Assembly: GCA_905147135.1 (NCBI GenBank)
Contig: LR990057.1
Location: forward strand, 1-64,000
Source of the DNA: Blastobasis lacticolella
Lineage: Eukaryota; Arthropoda; Insecta; Lepidoptera; Blastobasidae
Length of the DNA stretch: 64,000 bases
Reading direction: 5' to 3'
Made by a program: the position numbers and the translations under genes
Part shown: in pieces, positions 31,780 to 43,081 of the stretch
How positions within the stretch are numbered: position 1 is the stretch's first letter
How the letters are laid out: each line of letters begins with the position of its first letter
The notes under the pieces: model-generated
The model's input: only the letters and a program-made list of their open reading frames with translations
Told to the model about the DNA's origin: nothing
Database searches by the model: none

Positions 31780-32300
31780 ATTAGTGATGTTTAAAAATAG
31801 TGGTGTGTGTCTGTGTACGGTGGCGGGTGGCGGCCTGGCGGCGGCGGCGGCAGCAGCGGCGGCTTCGAGCGGTCGCCGGGCGCGGGGGCGGGCGGGGGCG
31901 GGGAGTGCTGGAGAGGGCGCAGGCGCGGCGGCGGGCGGCGGGCGCGGCGGACTGCAGCAGTGTGCCGCGGCGTGACGTCACGCGCGCCCGTCCGAGCCTC
32001 CGCTGCCGAGGGCGTGCCGAGGAGCCGGCATGCAGCCCGCGCGCCGCCCGCGCCCAGCGCCCGCGCTGCGACGGTAGCTCGCCCGCGACCCGCGATCGCT
32101 CTCCCGGCCCCAGGCGGATGTGCGCCCCGGACCGCACCGCGTAAGAGCCGCCTCCTCCACGCGGAGACACGTCGCGTCGGCCGGAAGCATGCCGTAGCCG
32201 ACTACGTTTATCGATTGCAAGTTAAATACGTGCCTCGTTAATCAGTTCGAAGCTCACGAGAGATGACGCCGACATCAGTCAGGTGACTGGTTGCAGGTAA
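31780..32300 (+). promoter_or_regulatory. GC-rich, CpG-dense island: possible promoter / noncoding first exon
   Basis: About 400 bp of extreme GC content in an AT-rich setting, with GGC-triplet runs (31820-31870) and many CpG. Several overlapping frames are open on both strands, as GC richness alone produces, so none is called. GGTTGCAG|GTAAAT at about 32295 could be a splice donor. A promoter or 5' untranslated exon is plausible. The only gene downstream on this strand is the CUB/LDLa gene 14 kb away; a link is speculative. Confidence 0.4.
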
Positions 32301-33454
32301 ATTATTGCATCGAAAGTACACAACACTATACTTATAGATACTTGTATACTATTATTGAGGTTTAGAGAGCGTGGCGGCAAAACTTTCTGTTATAAGTTTA
32401 TTCTTCTCTAAGTCAAAGTCAATGTTTAACGATTTTCAAATCTTCCATAAGCCAACAGACAGAAAATAGTTTAAACTTAAAAGTTTACCAACACAGAAAG
32501 ACAAAGTACAGTATTTTAAAGACTATGAAGGAATTTATTCCTAAAACTAATTCCTATCTTCATCAACCTCCTGCATCAAGAGCCCGTATTGATCGACCAC
32601 AGGTGAACTTGATCCTCCTCCAAGACTCTCTCTAATCTAAGTATAGTATAATGAATAATTATCTCCCTACGCAATGTGAAGATTGCGGTCTTGAAAATTA
32701 ACTATAGAAATCGTTGCCAATTTGTGATCTACAAATGTCCTACCGGTGTCTAAAACATTGATCACGTTGTACCACACCCGTACTCAAGTGTAGCGGACGG
32801 GGTTGGTGACATTTCTGCCGGAAACCATACGACCGATCAATCTTAACTGTCTCACGGGGCCGCGCTCGTCCCTTCCCAACATCGTCTCGCTGTGTCCAGA
32901 GCTACAATTGTTAGCAGCCGCAGCCACCCGCAAATCCCGCAATGTCGGGCGTATGGCATCGGGGTGTCGTAAAAGGTCGCGGGGCAGACACCCCCAGCGC
33001 GGTCTGTGTCGAGGCCCGGCGAGAGCATGCAGTTAACGAGATCAGACAAAACCATAGATATTACAGATTTACCCTAAACATTATGTAACCTAAATTCTGG
33101 AGTAACCTATTCCGCTCATAGGGTAACGCTGTTATATATATTCTCTGGTTAATACAAAGGGTAGTGTATTAAATCATCGTTAAATTCTCACTCTTTCACG
33201 ATGAATTGTCAGAAGTGGATAGATAAGATCTAACAATAATAATCATCTTGGCGTTAATATCCCGGTTGTAATATCGCGCGCGAGGGCTTGGGGTTCGCCT
33301 TGTACATGGATTTATTAAATTATGTCTTGGATTTAGAAAATAGCTTAATTACAGTGCAGTGGAGCGACTGCCATGTCACCGTCGTCGTCGTCGTCGTCTG
33401 TTAACAGGGGAACTTCACCAGATTGGATCAGTCTGCAGGTTTTATCAGGACATT
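32301..33454. other. no gene seen
   Basis: Mixed composition. A short GC-rich piece at 32770-33030 contains open frames on both strands but no recognisable protein. AATCATCTTGGCGTTAAT at about 33240 recurs in altered form near 63725. A (GTC)n run is at about 33380. Confidence 0.45.
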
Positions 33455-33600
33455 TTTCCTCACGACTAATGTACATAGCTCAGAACAAGTAATGATACAT
33501 GGTGGCACTTGGGATCGAACTCGGTACCGATCACAATGAAAAAAATTGCGGGCTAGATGGTAGCTAACTTTCCAATCTTTTTGGTACCGATGCTCTTATT
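33455..33600 (-). mobile_element. tRNA-derived SINE, decayed copy
   Basis: In reverse: GAGCATCGGTACC...GTACCGAGTTCGATCCCAAG, then a body similar to the 31530 copy. An A-rich insertion interrupts the middle. Confidence 0.5.
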
Positions 33601-34418
33601 AGCTATTGATGTAGTAATATCTGTTTATCTTTTTGGTATCTTACTATTATGCCTTATTAATTTTTGATCTTATCGTCATCAATATCAAAATTAACACGTC
33701 TGAGAAACTGGATTGAACCCTCTAAGCGGCGTAGGGACCTAATCGAATATTCGGAACATTGCTAAAATGCTGCGACTATTGCAAAGGATCGGATTTGAAT
33801 TTTAGGGTGTATTTTCATCAGTAGCAGATTAACTCCGCGCGAGGCTCCTCAGTAGACAGTTACAAACAACCACATCGGATTGAAAAATAGTAATTCATAA
33901 GCAATGATATATTTTTGTAACAACGACTGTTGGCTTTCCTTAAGTAAATAAAATAAATAAATAAGTAGGTGGTAACGTCAGATGCCGAAAATAGCTCAGA
34001 TAATCCCGACCCAATAAACCGGCCGTTCCCAAACGTCCAATTGCAATTATCCCATGGATTATTATTGAACACTACCTAAATTTAGCAAGAGCCAAGGTCT
34101 TACAGCACAAGTAAAGGGTGAAAAAGCAAAACTGGAAATTTGTACATAAATCACGTAGAATGCATGTATATGTTGTCATACAATTCTATAAGAAAGGGAT
34201 TTTTTAACTGTCGCTACAACCGTGACTGTTTTGCTCGTAACCAATTGAGAATTTGAAAAAGTGTCTAAAACAAAAGTTGTAGAGAATATTAGTATTTTTT
34301 TTGCTGTAGTCCGCCATTTTCTCCATATAAGAAAAAACTAAAAAAGTGCCACACTTTTGCAGTTTTTCTATGAGAGTAGCACATGCTCCTCGAAGTCTAA
34401 AGCTTAGCGTAGCCTCGT
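33601..34418. other. no gene seen
   Basis: AT-rich. A short AAATAAATAAATAA tract at about 33945 may be another LINE tail. Nothing coding is supported. Confidence 0.45.
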
Positions 34419-35350
34419 ATGATAATAGTTTGACACGAGTGTTTTAATACCTAATTATATGCAGTTGCATACTCTACTTTATCTACACTCATATTTTTAT
34501 GTTAAAATATCGTACCAATAATTTTCTTAACTTTGCTGGAAGTAAGCTGCGAGTCAATTCTGTTGTATCTACGCGTCGAGGATATCCAGCGGCGGGAAAT
34601 TCACTTAATTACTTTCACATTTATCTATTTATTTGCTTCAAACAAGAAAAAACATTCACAAACACAAATTATAACAATTAGAAAAAAAAATTCTGTATAG
34701 CGGGAAAATAATTAATAATAAATAATTTATAATAATAATAAATAATTTATTTCGAAAATTTACAGGCAATAAAAATGTAATGTATGTAATAGGTATACAG
34801 ATAGCACAAAGAATACACATAGTACTGAGGTCAAATACATTGAAACTTCTGAAACCAAAGTAGGTCAGAGACCTGTGTCTTGGATATCAGGGGTTTCGTC
34901 GGGTCGTGGTAGCACTATTTAGATGGTATTGCATTGTTGTGGAGTACTTCTGATACATACAATTACACAGAATATAAACAGGAAAATTTGAATTTTGAAT
35001 TTGAATTTGTCAAAGTCATTTAGGTATTCAGCCTACATTTCGCCGTGTCCCGGCGCCCGACAAAAAATAAAAAAATATAAGTGTTGCATAATGATTAAAA
35101 AGTTATTTTACGATACAACTGTAATGAAAATAGTATGGGAAATGCTGTATCGAAAAGTAATTTTTTAAAATTTTAAAGTCTGGCGTGAGTACCCTTAAAC
35201 CACTGTTTTCGAATATGAAATTGGAACATTACGCTATGAGTGTAGATAAAGTATTTTTTTAAATTTAATGGACTGGCGTGAAAAAAGTGTATCCTTAAAC
35301 GACTGTTTTCGAATATGTAATTAAAACATTACGATACGAGAGTAGATAAA
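34419..35350 (+). mobile_element. MITE-like repeat, copy 2, with nested insertion and duplicated tail
   Basis: Same family as 30001-30580. It is split by a nested insertion (34715-34960), and its last ~100 bp occur twice in tandem (about 35150-35250 and 35251-35350). Confidence 0.65.
34715..34960 (-). mobile_element. nested LINE/SINE 3' tail insertion with target duplication
   Basis: It is bounded by AATTA at 34710-34714 and 34961-34965. The MITE sequence continues exactly across the gap when compared with copy 1. In reverse it ends in an AATAATTTATTATTA-type tail, so it is a 5'-truncated retroposon. Confidence 0.65.
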
Positions 35351-35499
35351 GATCTTTAACTTGCCGACCGGGGCTATTAAAGATCTTTCATATGTAGCAT
35401 AAGAATGTAATAAAGAGTTCAAATCTGTTGGCAAATTGAATAAATAAACTTGAAACATAAAAGTCACTATTTAATATACAAAATAAATAAATAAATCAT

Positions 35500-36153
35500 C
35501 GGCACTATTATATTATAAAACAAAGTCCCACCCCGCGTCTGTCTGTCTATCTGTCTGTCTGTTCGCGATAAACTGAATAAATGTTTTAATCGTTTCATAC
35601 AACTGGGTGATGAAGATGGGGGGGTGGGGAAGGATGGGGGGGGTGAACAAAAAGATGGGGTCTTATGTCAAACGTAATAAGCCCGTAGAAGGTAAGTAAT
35701 TAAGTAAAAATTCTTTATTGCACATACAAAAGTTAGGTCTTACTTATCTAAATAATGTGATATTAATACACGCGCAAACTACTTTTACTCATGGTTATCA
35801 CCTCAGCCACAGGACGCCCAGTGCTGGACGTAGGTCTCCGGCCTCCCCCCGAGCCTGTCATATCGATCAGTCCTGTTATCATTGATTTCACACGGCCGGT
35901 ATGATCCGATACGAGAGAAGTGCATTCAATGCGAGTTAGTCCGAGGTACTTTAATATCCTATCCCTGTAAATATTACAATTGCGAAAGTTTGTAACGATG
36001 TTTCTTATTCCTTCTCGCAAAAACTACTGGATTGATTTTGTTATTTGACAGCAAAAAGCACATAATATATCCAGAAATTTAATGTGGTTCCTACCTGGAA
36101 TGGGCCTGGAACATAACTGAATTTTACGCGGACAAAGACATGGGCAACAGCTA
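35500..36153 (+). mobile_element. Helitron-like remnant
   Basis: It starts near ACTATTATATTATAAAACAA and ends CATGGGCAACAGCTAG|T, a familiar lepidopteran Helitron 3' end. The interior has been invaded by a G-rich stretch (35617-35645) and, at 35790-35900, by a piece of another repeat (CAGCCACAGGACGCCCAGTG). Confidence 0.5.
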
Positions 36154-36596
36154 GTTTCGTATAGGATATGGGTGCTTCTTTGTCGCTTCATTATTTCTAT
36201 CTCTCTCTTTCACAATCGACACCACCACTATATCACCCACCACACGATATGCCACGGACTAGTTTACCGACCCGTGAAACAGAACTCGATGCCAATGCAT
36301 AGATTGCCATCGGCTCCCCACGAACTGTACTAGGTCGCCCGTGCATCTCGTGAGAGTCCGTCCTACGCTTCGATTTTAGCTATCGGTTTATGCCCACTGA
36401 CACTTCAGTTTTACGGGTCTGAAAGCAATTTCGGTGATTTTAATTCAGCTTTATATTTATTTATTTGAAAGATCATCAGCTTATCAACAAAATCGTAGAA
36501 GTTCGTAAAAAAGGTACATTGTATTGCTAATGAAAGGTTACAATTTACAAGACTTTTTACAATGTCACTGTTCATCTTGTCTCGTTCTGAGTGCCC
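36154..36596 (-). repeat. intergenic with reverse LINE tail
   Basis: No gene. At 36445-36590 there is an ATTTATTTATTTG-anchored repeat in reverse orientation, probably a LINE 3' end lying next to the LTR. Confidence 0.4.
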
Positions 36597-36791
36597 TGTA
36601 ATAAAACAGCTATATTTTAAGCACTTATATATTTTCTTAGTTTTTCCCTTTTCACAATCGTTCCAAAAACAAACGTCCCCCGCCGTCCTTATTTCTTCTT
36701 TCTTATCATGCACTTCTCATTTCCACCGATAGAGGCGCTAGTTGTAATGCAGATTTACCAAAGAGTTCGGATATAACTCAGATCGCTTACA
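36597..36791 (-). repeat. 3' LTR of the gypsy-type element
   Basis: 195 bp, TGTAATAAAACAG...CGCTTACA on the + strand. It matches the 5' LTR with very few differences, for example TCGTTCC against TCGTCCA near 36660 and 42950. Confidence 0.85.
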
Positions 36792-36859
36792 TTCGGCCAT
36801 CCTGACCAGTGTCTGACCTCAGACATAGCAGCATATCTGGTAGGTATTTCAAGATCTTG

Positions 36860-37790
36860 TCAGTGTTCGCAGTACGCGCACTCCAACATCTAGTTGCATC
36901 ATAGACTAGTTGTTCAGTGTCCGTCGTCACTGACGACGAAACGTCTAATGATCTGAAAACAGACATAACACAAACACAGCATCGACATCCAAAGGGTTGC
37001 TACCTTGTGGCTCCTCAGTATTAGAAGTGCACTCACCCTTCACCCGCATCAGTAGAAAACTGTTTTCTCAGTGTTGGCAGTGTGCTGCTAAAACATCCAC
37101 TCCAACATCTGAGAAGAACGCCGCCCAGTGTTGGCAGCGTGCTGCTCCAACATCCACTCCAACATCTGAGTCCCACGTCCTCTTATAATCTTAACTTATA
37201 TCCCAGTGTTGGCGGCCGCTCCTTTAGCCCCAACATCTGAGTACCATGTCCTCTTATTACCATATCTTATTAGCCAGTGTTGGCGGCACGTTCACCCCAA
37301 CATCTGAGTCCCACACTTGCATTTATAAACAAAACCTGTTTTCTCAGTGTTAGCAGCGTGCTGCTACAACATCCACTCTAACATCTGAGAAGAATGCCGC
37401 CCAGTGTTGGCAGCGTGCTGCTCCAACATCCACTCCAACATCTCAGTGCCACGTCCTCTTATTATCTCAACTTATTGCCTAGTGTTGGCGGCCGCTCCTT
37501 TAGCCCAAACATCTGAGTACCATGTCCTCTTATTATCATATATTATTACCCAGTGTTAGCGGCACGCTCACCCCAACATCTGAGTCTGAAAAATAAAAAA
37601 TACAAACACAGCACCCATATCCAAATGAGTTGTCATGTTGTGGCTGCTCAGTATTGGCAGTACTCTCACCCCTAGTAGACCATAATAATATCTTTGCTAG
37701 TGTTGGCAGCACGCTCACTCCAACATCTAAGTCCCAGGCCTAACATCTCCCGCCCAGTGTAGATGACCGGTCCCCCGGCCCAAATATGTG
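36860..37790 (-). repeat. tandem array of CAGTGTTGG...CCAACATCTGAG hairpin units
   Basis: About thirteen units of about 50-75 bp. Each has CAGTGTTGGC (or a one-base variant) and, 20-35 bases later, CCAACATCTGAG. These halves are inverted complements, so each unit can form a short stem. A higher-order repeat is present: the four-unit block at about 37053-37310 is repeated at about 37330-37575. The array lies between integrase and the 3' LTR of the gypsy-type element. Confidence 0.8.
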
Positions 37791-38289
37791 AGTACTTGAA
37801 TGTGATCGTCAATATAAAAACAAATATTCATCTTTAGGTATACGTACATGTGATTATCTAGATGTGTAGATACAAGTCAGGCTTTTTTTTTTTTTTTTTT
37901 TGTACTTTATATTAGATTCAATGTAATTACGCTAGTATGACAAGAAAATTACAAAATAAAATAAAACGCTGAGTTAAAACTGCTACGGTTACTATTTTAA
38001 TATGACCAAACTTGGTACATAACAAATTAAATAAATTCTAACAAAATTGACAGTAGGAGGTAAGAATTTAAAGTTAGCAAATCTTAACTGATAACATTGT
38101 TCTTAACAACCATCAAGATATTTTCGGAGTATTACATGTTTACAATTATAGATACTTTAACTTTTATTTTTATTTTATTATTAACATACACACTCAAGAA
38201 CCATACTTATAGCGGCACACAACGTTACAAGAAATTAAATATTGGTTCCCGTATTATTGGGGTAATCCTATATATAATACCTATGACAC
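37791..38289 (-). other. untranslated interior of the gypsy-type element
   Basis: AT-rich, with an 18-T run at about 37883. No reading frame is supported, and there is no env-like protein. Confidence 0.5.
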
Positions 38290-38820
38290 TTATTGTTCAT
38301 CAGTTTCCGAGCTATCTTTTGAGTTTACAACATTGTATAGGTTGTCATTTCCACAAGAAAAACGAATCCATGGCTTTATCTTCTCTGCAGCGAAAACATT
38401 CTTATATTTTCGCCGTGAATGTCCTTCAATACTGCTAACTTCATATCTATCATGCCCTAAGATATTGGTAACCCTAAAGGGTCCACTATAACGTGGCAGT
38501 AATTTATTACTATCACCAGGGTTATTAAGTTGTTTTTGTACTAATACAAGATCACCTAATTGATATTTTCTAGCTGAACATCTACTATTGTTGAACCTTT
38601 TAGCCATTTCTTCTTGATTTTTGGTTATGGTTTGTGTTACTTCTTGTCTAATTTTGTCTATACATGATTCTTCAGTAGCTGAAGTATTGTGCATATCATG
38701 TAAATGTTTTTCTGAGACATTAACGGTCCGTTTACCGAATACAACTTCAGAAGGCGTTTTCCTAATACCTTTATTAAAAGTGTTATTTAGGCTCCATTGA
38801 ACTGTGTTGATGTGCGAATC
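38290..38820 (-). pseudogene. gypsy-type integrase C-terminal part
   Basis: It continues the integrase frame after a TAG at 38821-38823. It carries the post-core region and a basic C-terminal segment (YQLGDLVLVQKQL, LLPRYSGPFRVTNILGHDRY), the chromatin/DNA-binding end typical of Ty3/gypsy integrases. It ends at 38290. Confidence 0.8.
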
Positions 38821-40239
38821 CTAGTTATTATCATTTTCACCATACGTCAGAGCAGTCAGGGACGCTAAAATTGTACGGTTATACCGCTCTATTTGGCCAT
38901 TAGCCCTTGGCATCGCTACTGCATTATTTATATGTTTTATTTCCAATTCCTGAGCAAACTTGGTGAATTCATTAGAGGTGAAACTAGTACCACGATCAGA
39001 AATGAGTAATTTGGGAGCGCCAAATATGCCAAAGACATCCCTCAGCACTGCAATTGAAGTCTTGTTCTTAGTGTTCCGTACAGCCCTTAGAACAATAAAT
39101 TTTGTGTATCTATCGATAATGCCCAAAATGTACGTATTACCTAACTTACTTCTTACGAACGGGCCCAAATGGTCAATATGTACACTATGGAATGGTACGG
39201 GAGTTTTAGGAATAGGAAATAAAAAACCTTCTTTCCTTCCCGAAGGCTGCTTTGCATAAGCGCAGGGGATACAGGCTTTCACATATTTTTTTACAAAAGG
39301 TGTTAACCCAGAAAACCAATAAGACTGTTTAATTTTGTCTAGCGTCTTTTCTAAAGCCAGATGGCCACACTCATCATGGCACATAAAACACACTCTCCAC
39401 CGTGCATCAGATGGAACTACCCACTTCAGAGATTCGTCCACTTTTCGATAAAGTTTGCCATCCTTTATCACATAGCTGTTCCTCACTTCTTTGGCTTCGA
39501 TACAATTACTATCTAAAATACATTTTAAGTGTAACAACGAGGGATCCGTGAATTGAACGTTATCCAATGTGGTAGATTTTGAAATTTTCAGTGTATTTAG
39601 TACTGGTGTATTTTCCGGGTTAGGTAGTTCCACTGGGTTACGGCTAAGAGCATCCACATGGCTCATCTTAGCCCCAGGTCGGTATTCGATGGTAAAATTA
39701 AATTCCTGTGCTTGCAACCACCACCTTGCTATTCGTGGCACAAGGTCCCGTTTTGTCCAAGTGAGCCTGACGGAATTGCAGTCTGTTACAACTGTGAATT
39801 CAATCCCAAGCAGATAATTTCTAAAGCGGTTGAGGGAAGCTACAACGGCTAACGTCTCTAATTCGAATGAATGAAAATGCCTCTCCTCAGGTGTGGTTTG
39901 CCTACTAAAATAGGCCACAGCCCGAAAGGGGGTCCCCTCATCTGGTCGTTGCATTAATATTCCACCAATACCTATCTGACTAGCGTCTGTGTGCAATTGT
40001 GTCAAATATTTCGGGTTATATATAGCTAAAATCGGGCGTGAAATAAGTATATCCCTTATCTTAACAAACGCTTTTTCTTGTGCATCCTCCCACGCCCACT
40101 TCTCATTTGACTTGGTGAGGCTAGTCAAAGGCCGAGCCAAGGAGGCAAACCCTGGTACAAAACGGCGGAAAAAACTCGCAAGACCAATGAATTGCCTGAC
40201 TTCGTGCACGTTCTGCGATGTTCTCTGAAGCAATAACAA
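38821..40239 (-). pseudogene. gypsy-type RNase H and integrase
   Basis: About 470 codons. It opens in the RT connection (VRQFIGLASFFRRFVPGF), followed by RNase H (YFSRQTTPEERHFHSFELE, VVTDCNSVRLTW). Integrase follows with an HHCC finger (HDECGHLALEKT...CIPCAYAK) and core acidic residues in VHIDHLGP, ISDRGTSF and NGQIERYN. It is out of frame with the upstream RT frame and is closed early by TAG at 38821, so both junctions are broken in this copy. Confidence 0.85.
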
Positions 40240-42799
40240 TGTCGTCCATATACGCCATAACTCCTTTGATCTTTACTGTATTCAAGACTTTGTTTATTAA
40301 GCGTTGAAATACAGCAGGAGCATTGCAAAGACCAAAGGGCATCCGGTTATACTCATAATGCCCTTCTTGTGTTATAAAAGCCGTCAGATATTTAGAGTTT
40401 TCTGCAACTGGTATTTGATGATACCCCGACGTCAAATCGAGAGTTGTAAAATATTGATTGCCATTTAAATTGTCTATTTGGTCTTCAATTAGTGGCATTG
40501 GATATTTATCTTTACAAGTCTTTTTGTTCAGTGCCCTATAATCTACGCAAAGGCGTAACTCGCCGTTTTTCTTCGGAACTACAACGATTGGACTCGCATA
40601 CTCGCTTTCAGATTCACGTATGATCCCACTGTCACAAAGGTCTTCGATCATGCTTTTGACTTTTTCCCGTTCTGGATAAGACAATCGATAAGGCCTGTAA
40701 GTGACAGGGCTATCATCTTTTAACCTGATATGCATTTCAGTCCAAGAAGTTTTTCCTAATTCCGCAGTGGAGAATGCGAAACAATCCCTGTTCTCATTCA
40801 GTACCTGGCATAAGTCATTCTTTACACTCTCATCGAGTTCAGTGTCTGTATTAATACTGTTTTTATTAATTGGAGTACATTCATGTATCGGCTCTTTGAT
40901 TAATCTGCAGACATTCAAGACTGCGGTGTCACTAACTGTTTCGCTGCGATTATCATTTTGTTTATCAAAAATATTATTTGGAAACATTATTCCCCTTGCT
41001 ATAAGTTGTCCCTGCGTTAATTTGAAAGGTGATTGACTTAAACCAAGAATTATGATTGTACCATGCCCACCAATAAATGTGTAGACCCCTGGTAAGATAA
41101 CATACTCAAATCCTGGTTTTAAACAGGCTTCGGACGTAATATACAAAGTTGCGGACGATGTACACTCACTGGCAATTACGGGAACAGCAGTTGCCCCTTT
41201 AATTTCTAAGTTTTCCTTAATCGTTATTTGTGCTGGTTTGTCAAACGATTTGAATAACAACAACTCAGTATCAGTTTTGTAGATTCTCATGTTAGGCAGC
41301 TCTGTTAGATTTTGCCCTATTAGCAGACTAGTACCCTCAGGTAACATGGTCTCCGGAACAACATAAGCATCAATACTCTGTGTTATATTATCTACTAGAA
41401 GCTGTATATTAACTTGAGCAGTGGGTGTAACGTGCCCGTTAGCGAAACCCTTAAGTATTGGCAGACCACTTTTAACCTGATTTTGTAAATCGAGTGAAAT
41501 GTTGTCACTTATTAGTGTGCACTCGCTTCCTAGATCGATAAATGCTCTAACAGTCTGCCCATTAACGCTAACGGTCTTATAATATTTGATGCCCATATCA
41601 TTTTGCGTTTGAATTTTCATTACAGTTTTAGAAGTATTAACATTCGATTGTGGTCTGTCGGTATTCAACCCTTTAAAGTAACAACTGTTAACACTGTGGC
41701 CTACCCTATTGCAATTACCGCATTTTTGTAAAGCTCGTGTGCAGTTTCGCCAAATATGTCCCTCTCCTTTGCAATTATAACAAAATATTCGATCAGATTT
41801 ATTTTGTTTATCTGTCGGCAAATTACCAGTTCTTATGCGTCTGGTTGGTGCCGTAGTGGCAATGTGACGGTCATGCGTCATGCTATACCTGCTTGTTTCA
41901 TCTCGTTTTGTGGAAATTTTCCTAAAGAAATAAAGAACATCTTCAGGTTCTTCAAAAGCTAAACCCTGTGCATTCATCCTAATATTATTGTCATAGATGC
42001 CATGCGTAAGACAGTCTACTGCCTTACGCCCAGCGATACCACAGCGATTGATAAGACGAATTTTGTCGTAATAATATTCCTCCAACGTCTCGTGTCTCGC
42101 ACTTTTACGCTGCAGCATTTCCGCGAGGAGATCGCCATAATTATCTTCACATGGGAAGGCTTTGAACAATATTTCTTGCCATTCAGGCCAGGAATACTTA
42201 ACACTGGTTAGACCGTCGTACCAGCGTTTTGCTAACCCAGCTAACCGTGGGAGAGAATAATAGATTGTTTGTTTCTCTGACCAACCATAGATAGCCGCGC
42301 TTTCATTTATTTTAGATATCCAATCTTTCATTGACTGAGACTTAGCTTGGGGATTAAACTCGGGTATTACATTTTGACCAGAATAACCCTGAGAAGGCTG
42401 CTGATTAGTTTTTAAGGCTGACACAAGTTGTTGTAGTAATGATTTATTACTACCGCAATCGTGTTGTGGTTGTTTTCCTTCCATATATTCCTTAGAACTT
42501 AGACGTGTCTTCCTACGTTTACGTAAGTTTGAACCGGAGGATAATGATGAGGACGAAGAACGAGATCGCATACGTTTCCGCTCCTTTTGTATACTTCGTG
42601 ACCTTCTGCCGCAATTCTTAGATTCGCTCCTCGTCGATGATGACGACGGACTAGGACTTCTAGTTTTCTTCTTCTTAGAGCTACGGCTTACGTGTATGTC
42701 ATCCTTCCTACGTTGCTTTTTAGACCGATGATGTTTGGATTGGATGTCATCACGTGCAGTTAATGGAGACGGGCTTGGTGTGGAATCCGACATTATCAA
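40121..42799 (-). pseudogene. gypsy-type gag-protease-RT frame, truncated
   Basis: A single 892-codon gag-pol fusion frame from the ATG at 42799. An Arg/Ser-rich basic N-terminus (1-105) is followed by the gag core (about 145-300), two CCHC knuckles (CYNCKGEGHIWRNC near 336, CGNCNRVGHSVNSC near 357), protease and RT. The protease active site reads DLGSE (about 41535) in place of the usual D-S/T-G, so it should be inactive. RT is conserved from CVDYRALNKKT to the catalytic YMDD (about 40245). Then sequence is missing: the ~60 residues that normally separate YMDD from the connection are gone and the frame shifts. Confidence 0.88.
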
Positions 42800-42883
42800 A
42801 ATTTCCGCCGTTAATCTATTATATCCGACAAATTACGACAATTTTCTGTCCTTTTGGGCGTTATTCACAAAAATCCCGGCTTC

Positions 42884-43081
42884 TGAAATAATAAAACAGC
42901 TATATTTTAAGCACTTATATATTTTCTTAGTTTTTCCCTTTTCACAATCGTCCAAAAAACAAACGTCCCCCGCCGTCCTTATTTCTTCTTTCTTATCATG
43001 CACTTCTCATTTCCACCGATAGAGGCGCTAGTTGTAATGCAGATTTACCAAAGAGTTCGGATATAACTCAGATCGCTTACA
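42884..43081 (-). repeat. 5' LTR of the gypsy-type element
   Basis: 198 bp, TGAAATAATAAAACAG...CGCTTACA on the + strand. It lies 85 bp upstream of the gag ATG on the minus strand. Confidence 0.85.

Larger units (their letters stand above)
36597..43081 (-). mobile_element. Ty3/gypsy-type LTR retrotransposon (minus strand)
   Basis: Two near-identical direct repeats of 195 and 198 bp (36597-36791 and 42884-43081), both TG...CA, bound 6.1 kb. The interior encodes gag, protease, RT, RNase H and integrase in Ty3/gypsy order on the minus strand. No env frame is present. A tandem hairpin array fills much of the segment before the 3' LTR. I see no clear target duplication (TGCCC against CCTGT) and no obvious tRNA primer site. 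The coding region is broken in at least three places, so the copy is dead although its LTRs remain similar. Confidence 0.85.

Noticed and set aside
31742..32241. Ala/Gly/Arg-rich proteins in the GC island
   Set aside because: Several frames on both strands are open at once, as expected from GC richness. None has a domain or biased third positions favouring one frame.
37040..37760. CRISPR-like array of repeats and spacers
   Set aside because: Repeats are imperfect, spacers are themselves similar, there are no cas genes, and the array lies inside a eukaryotic LTR element.
38097..38438. + strand ORF in the gypsy-type element
   Set aside because: Low-complexity antisense frame over the integrase end; no family match.
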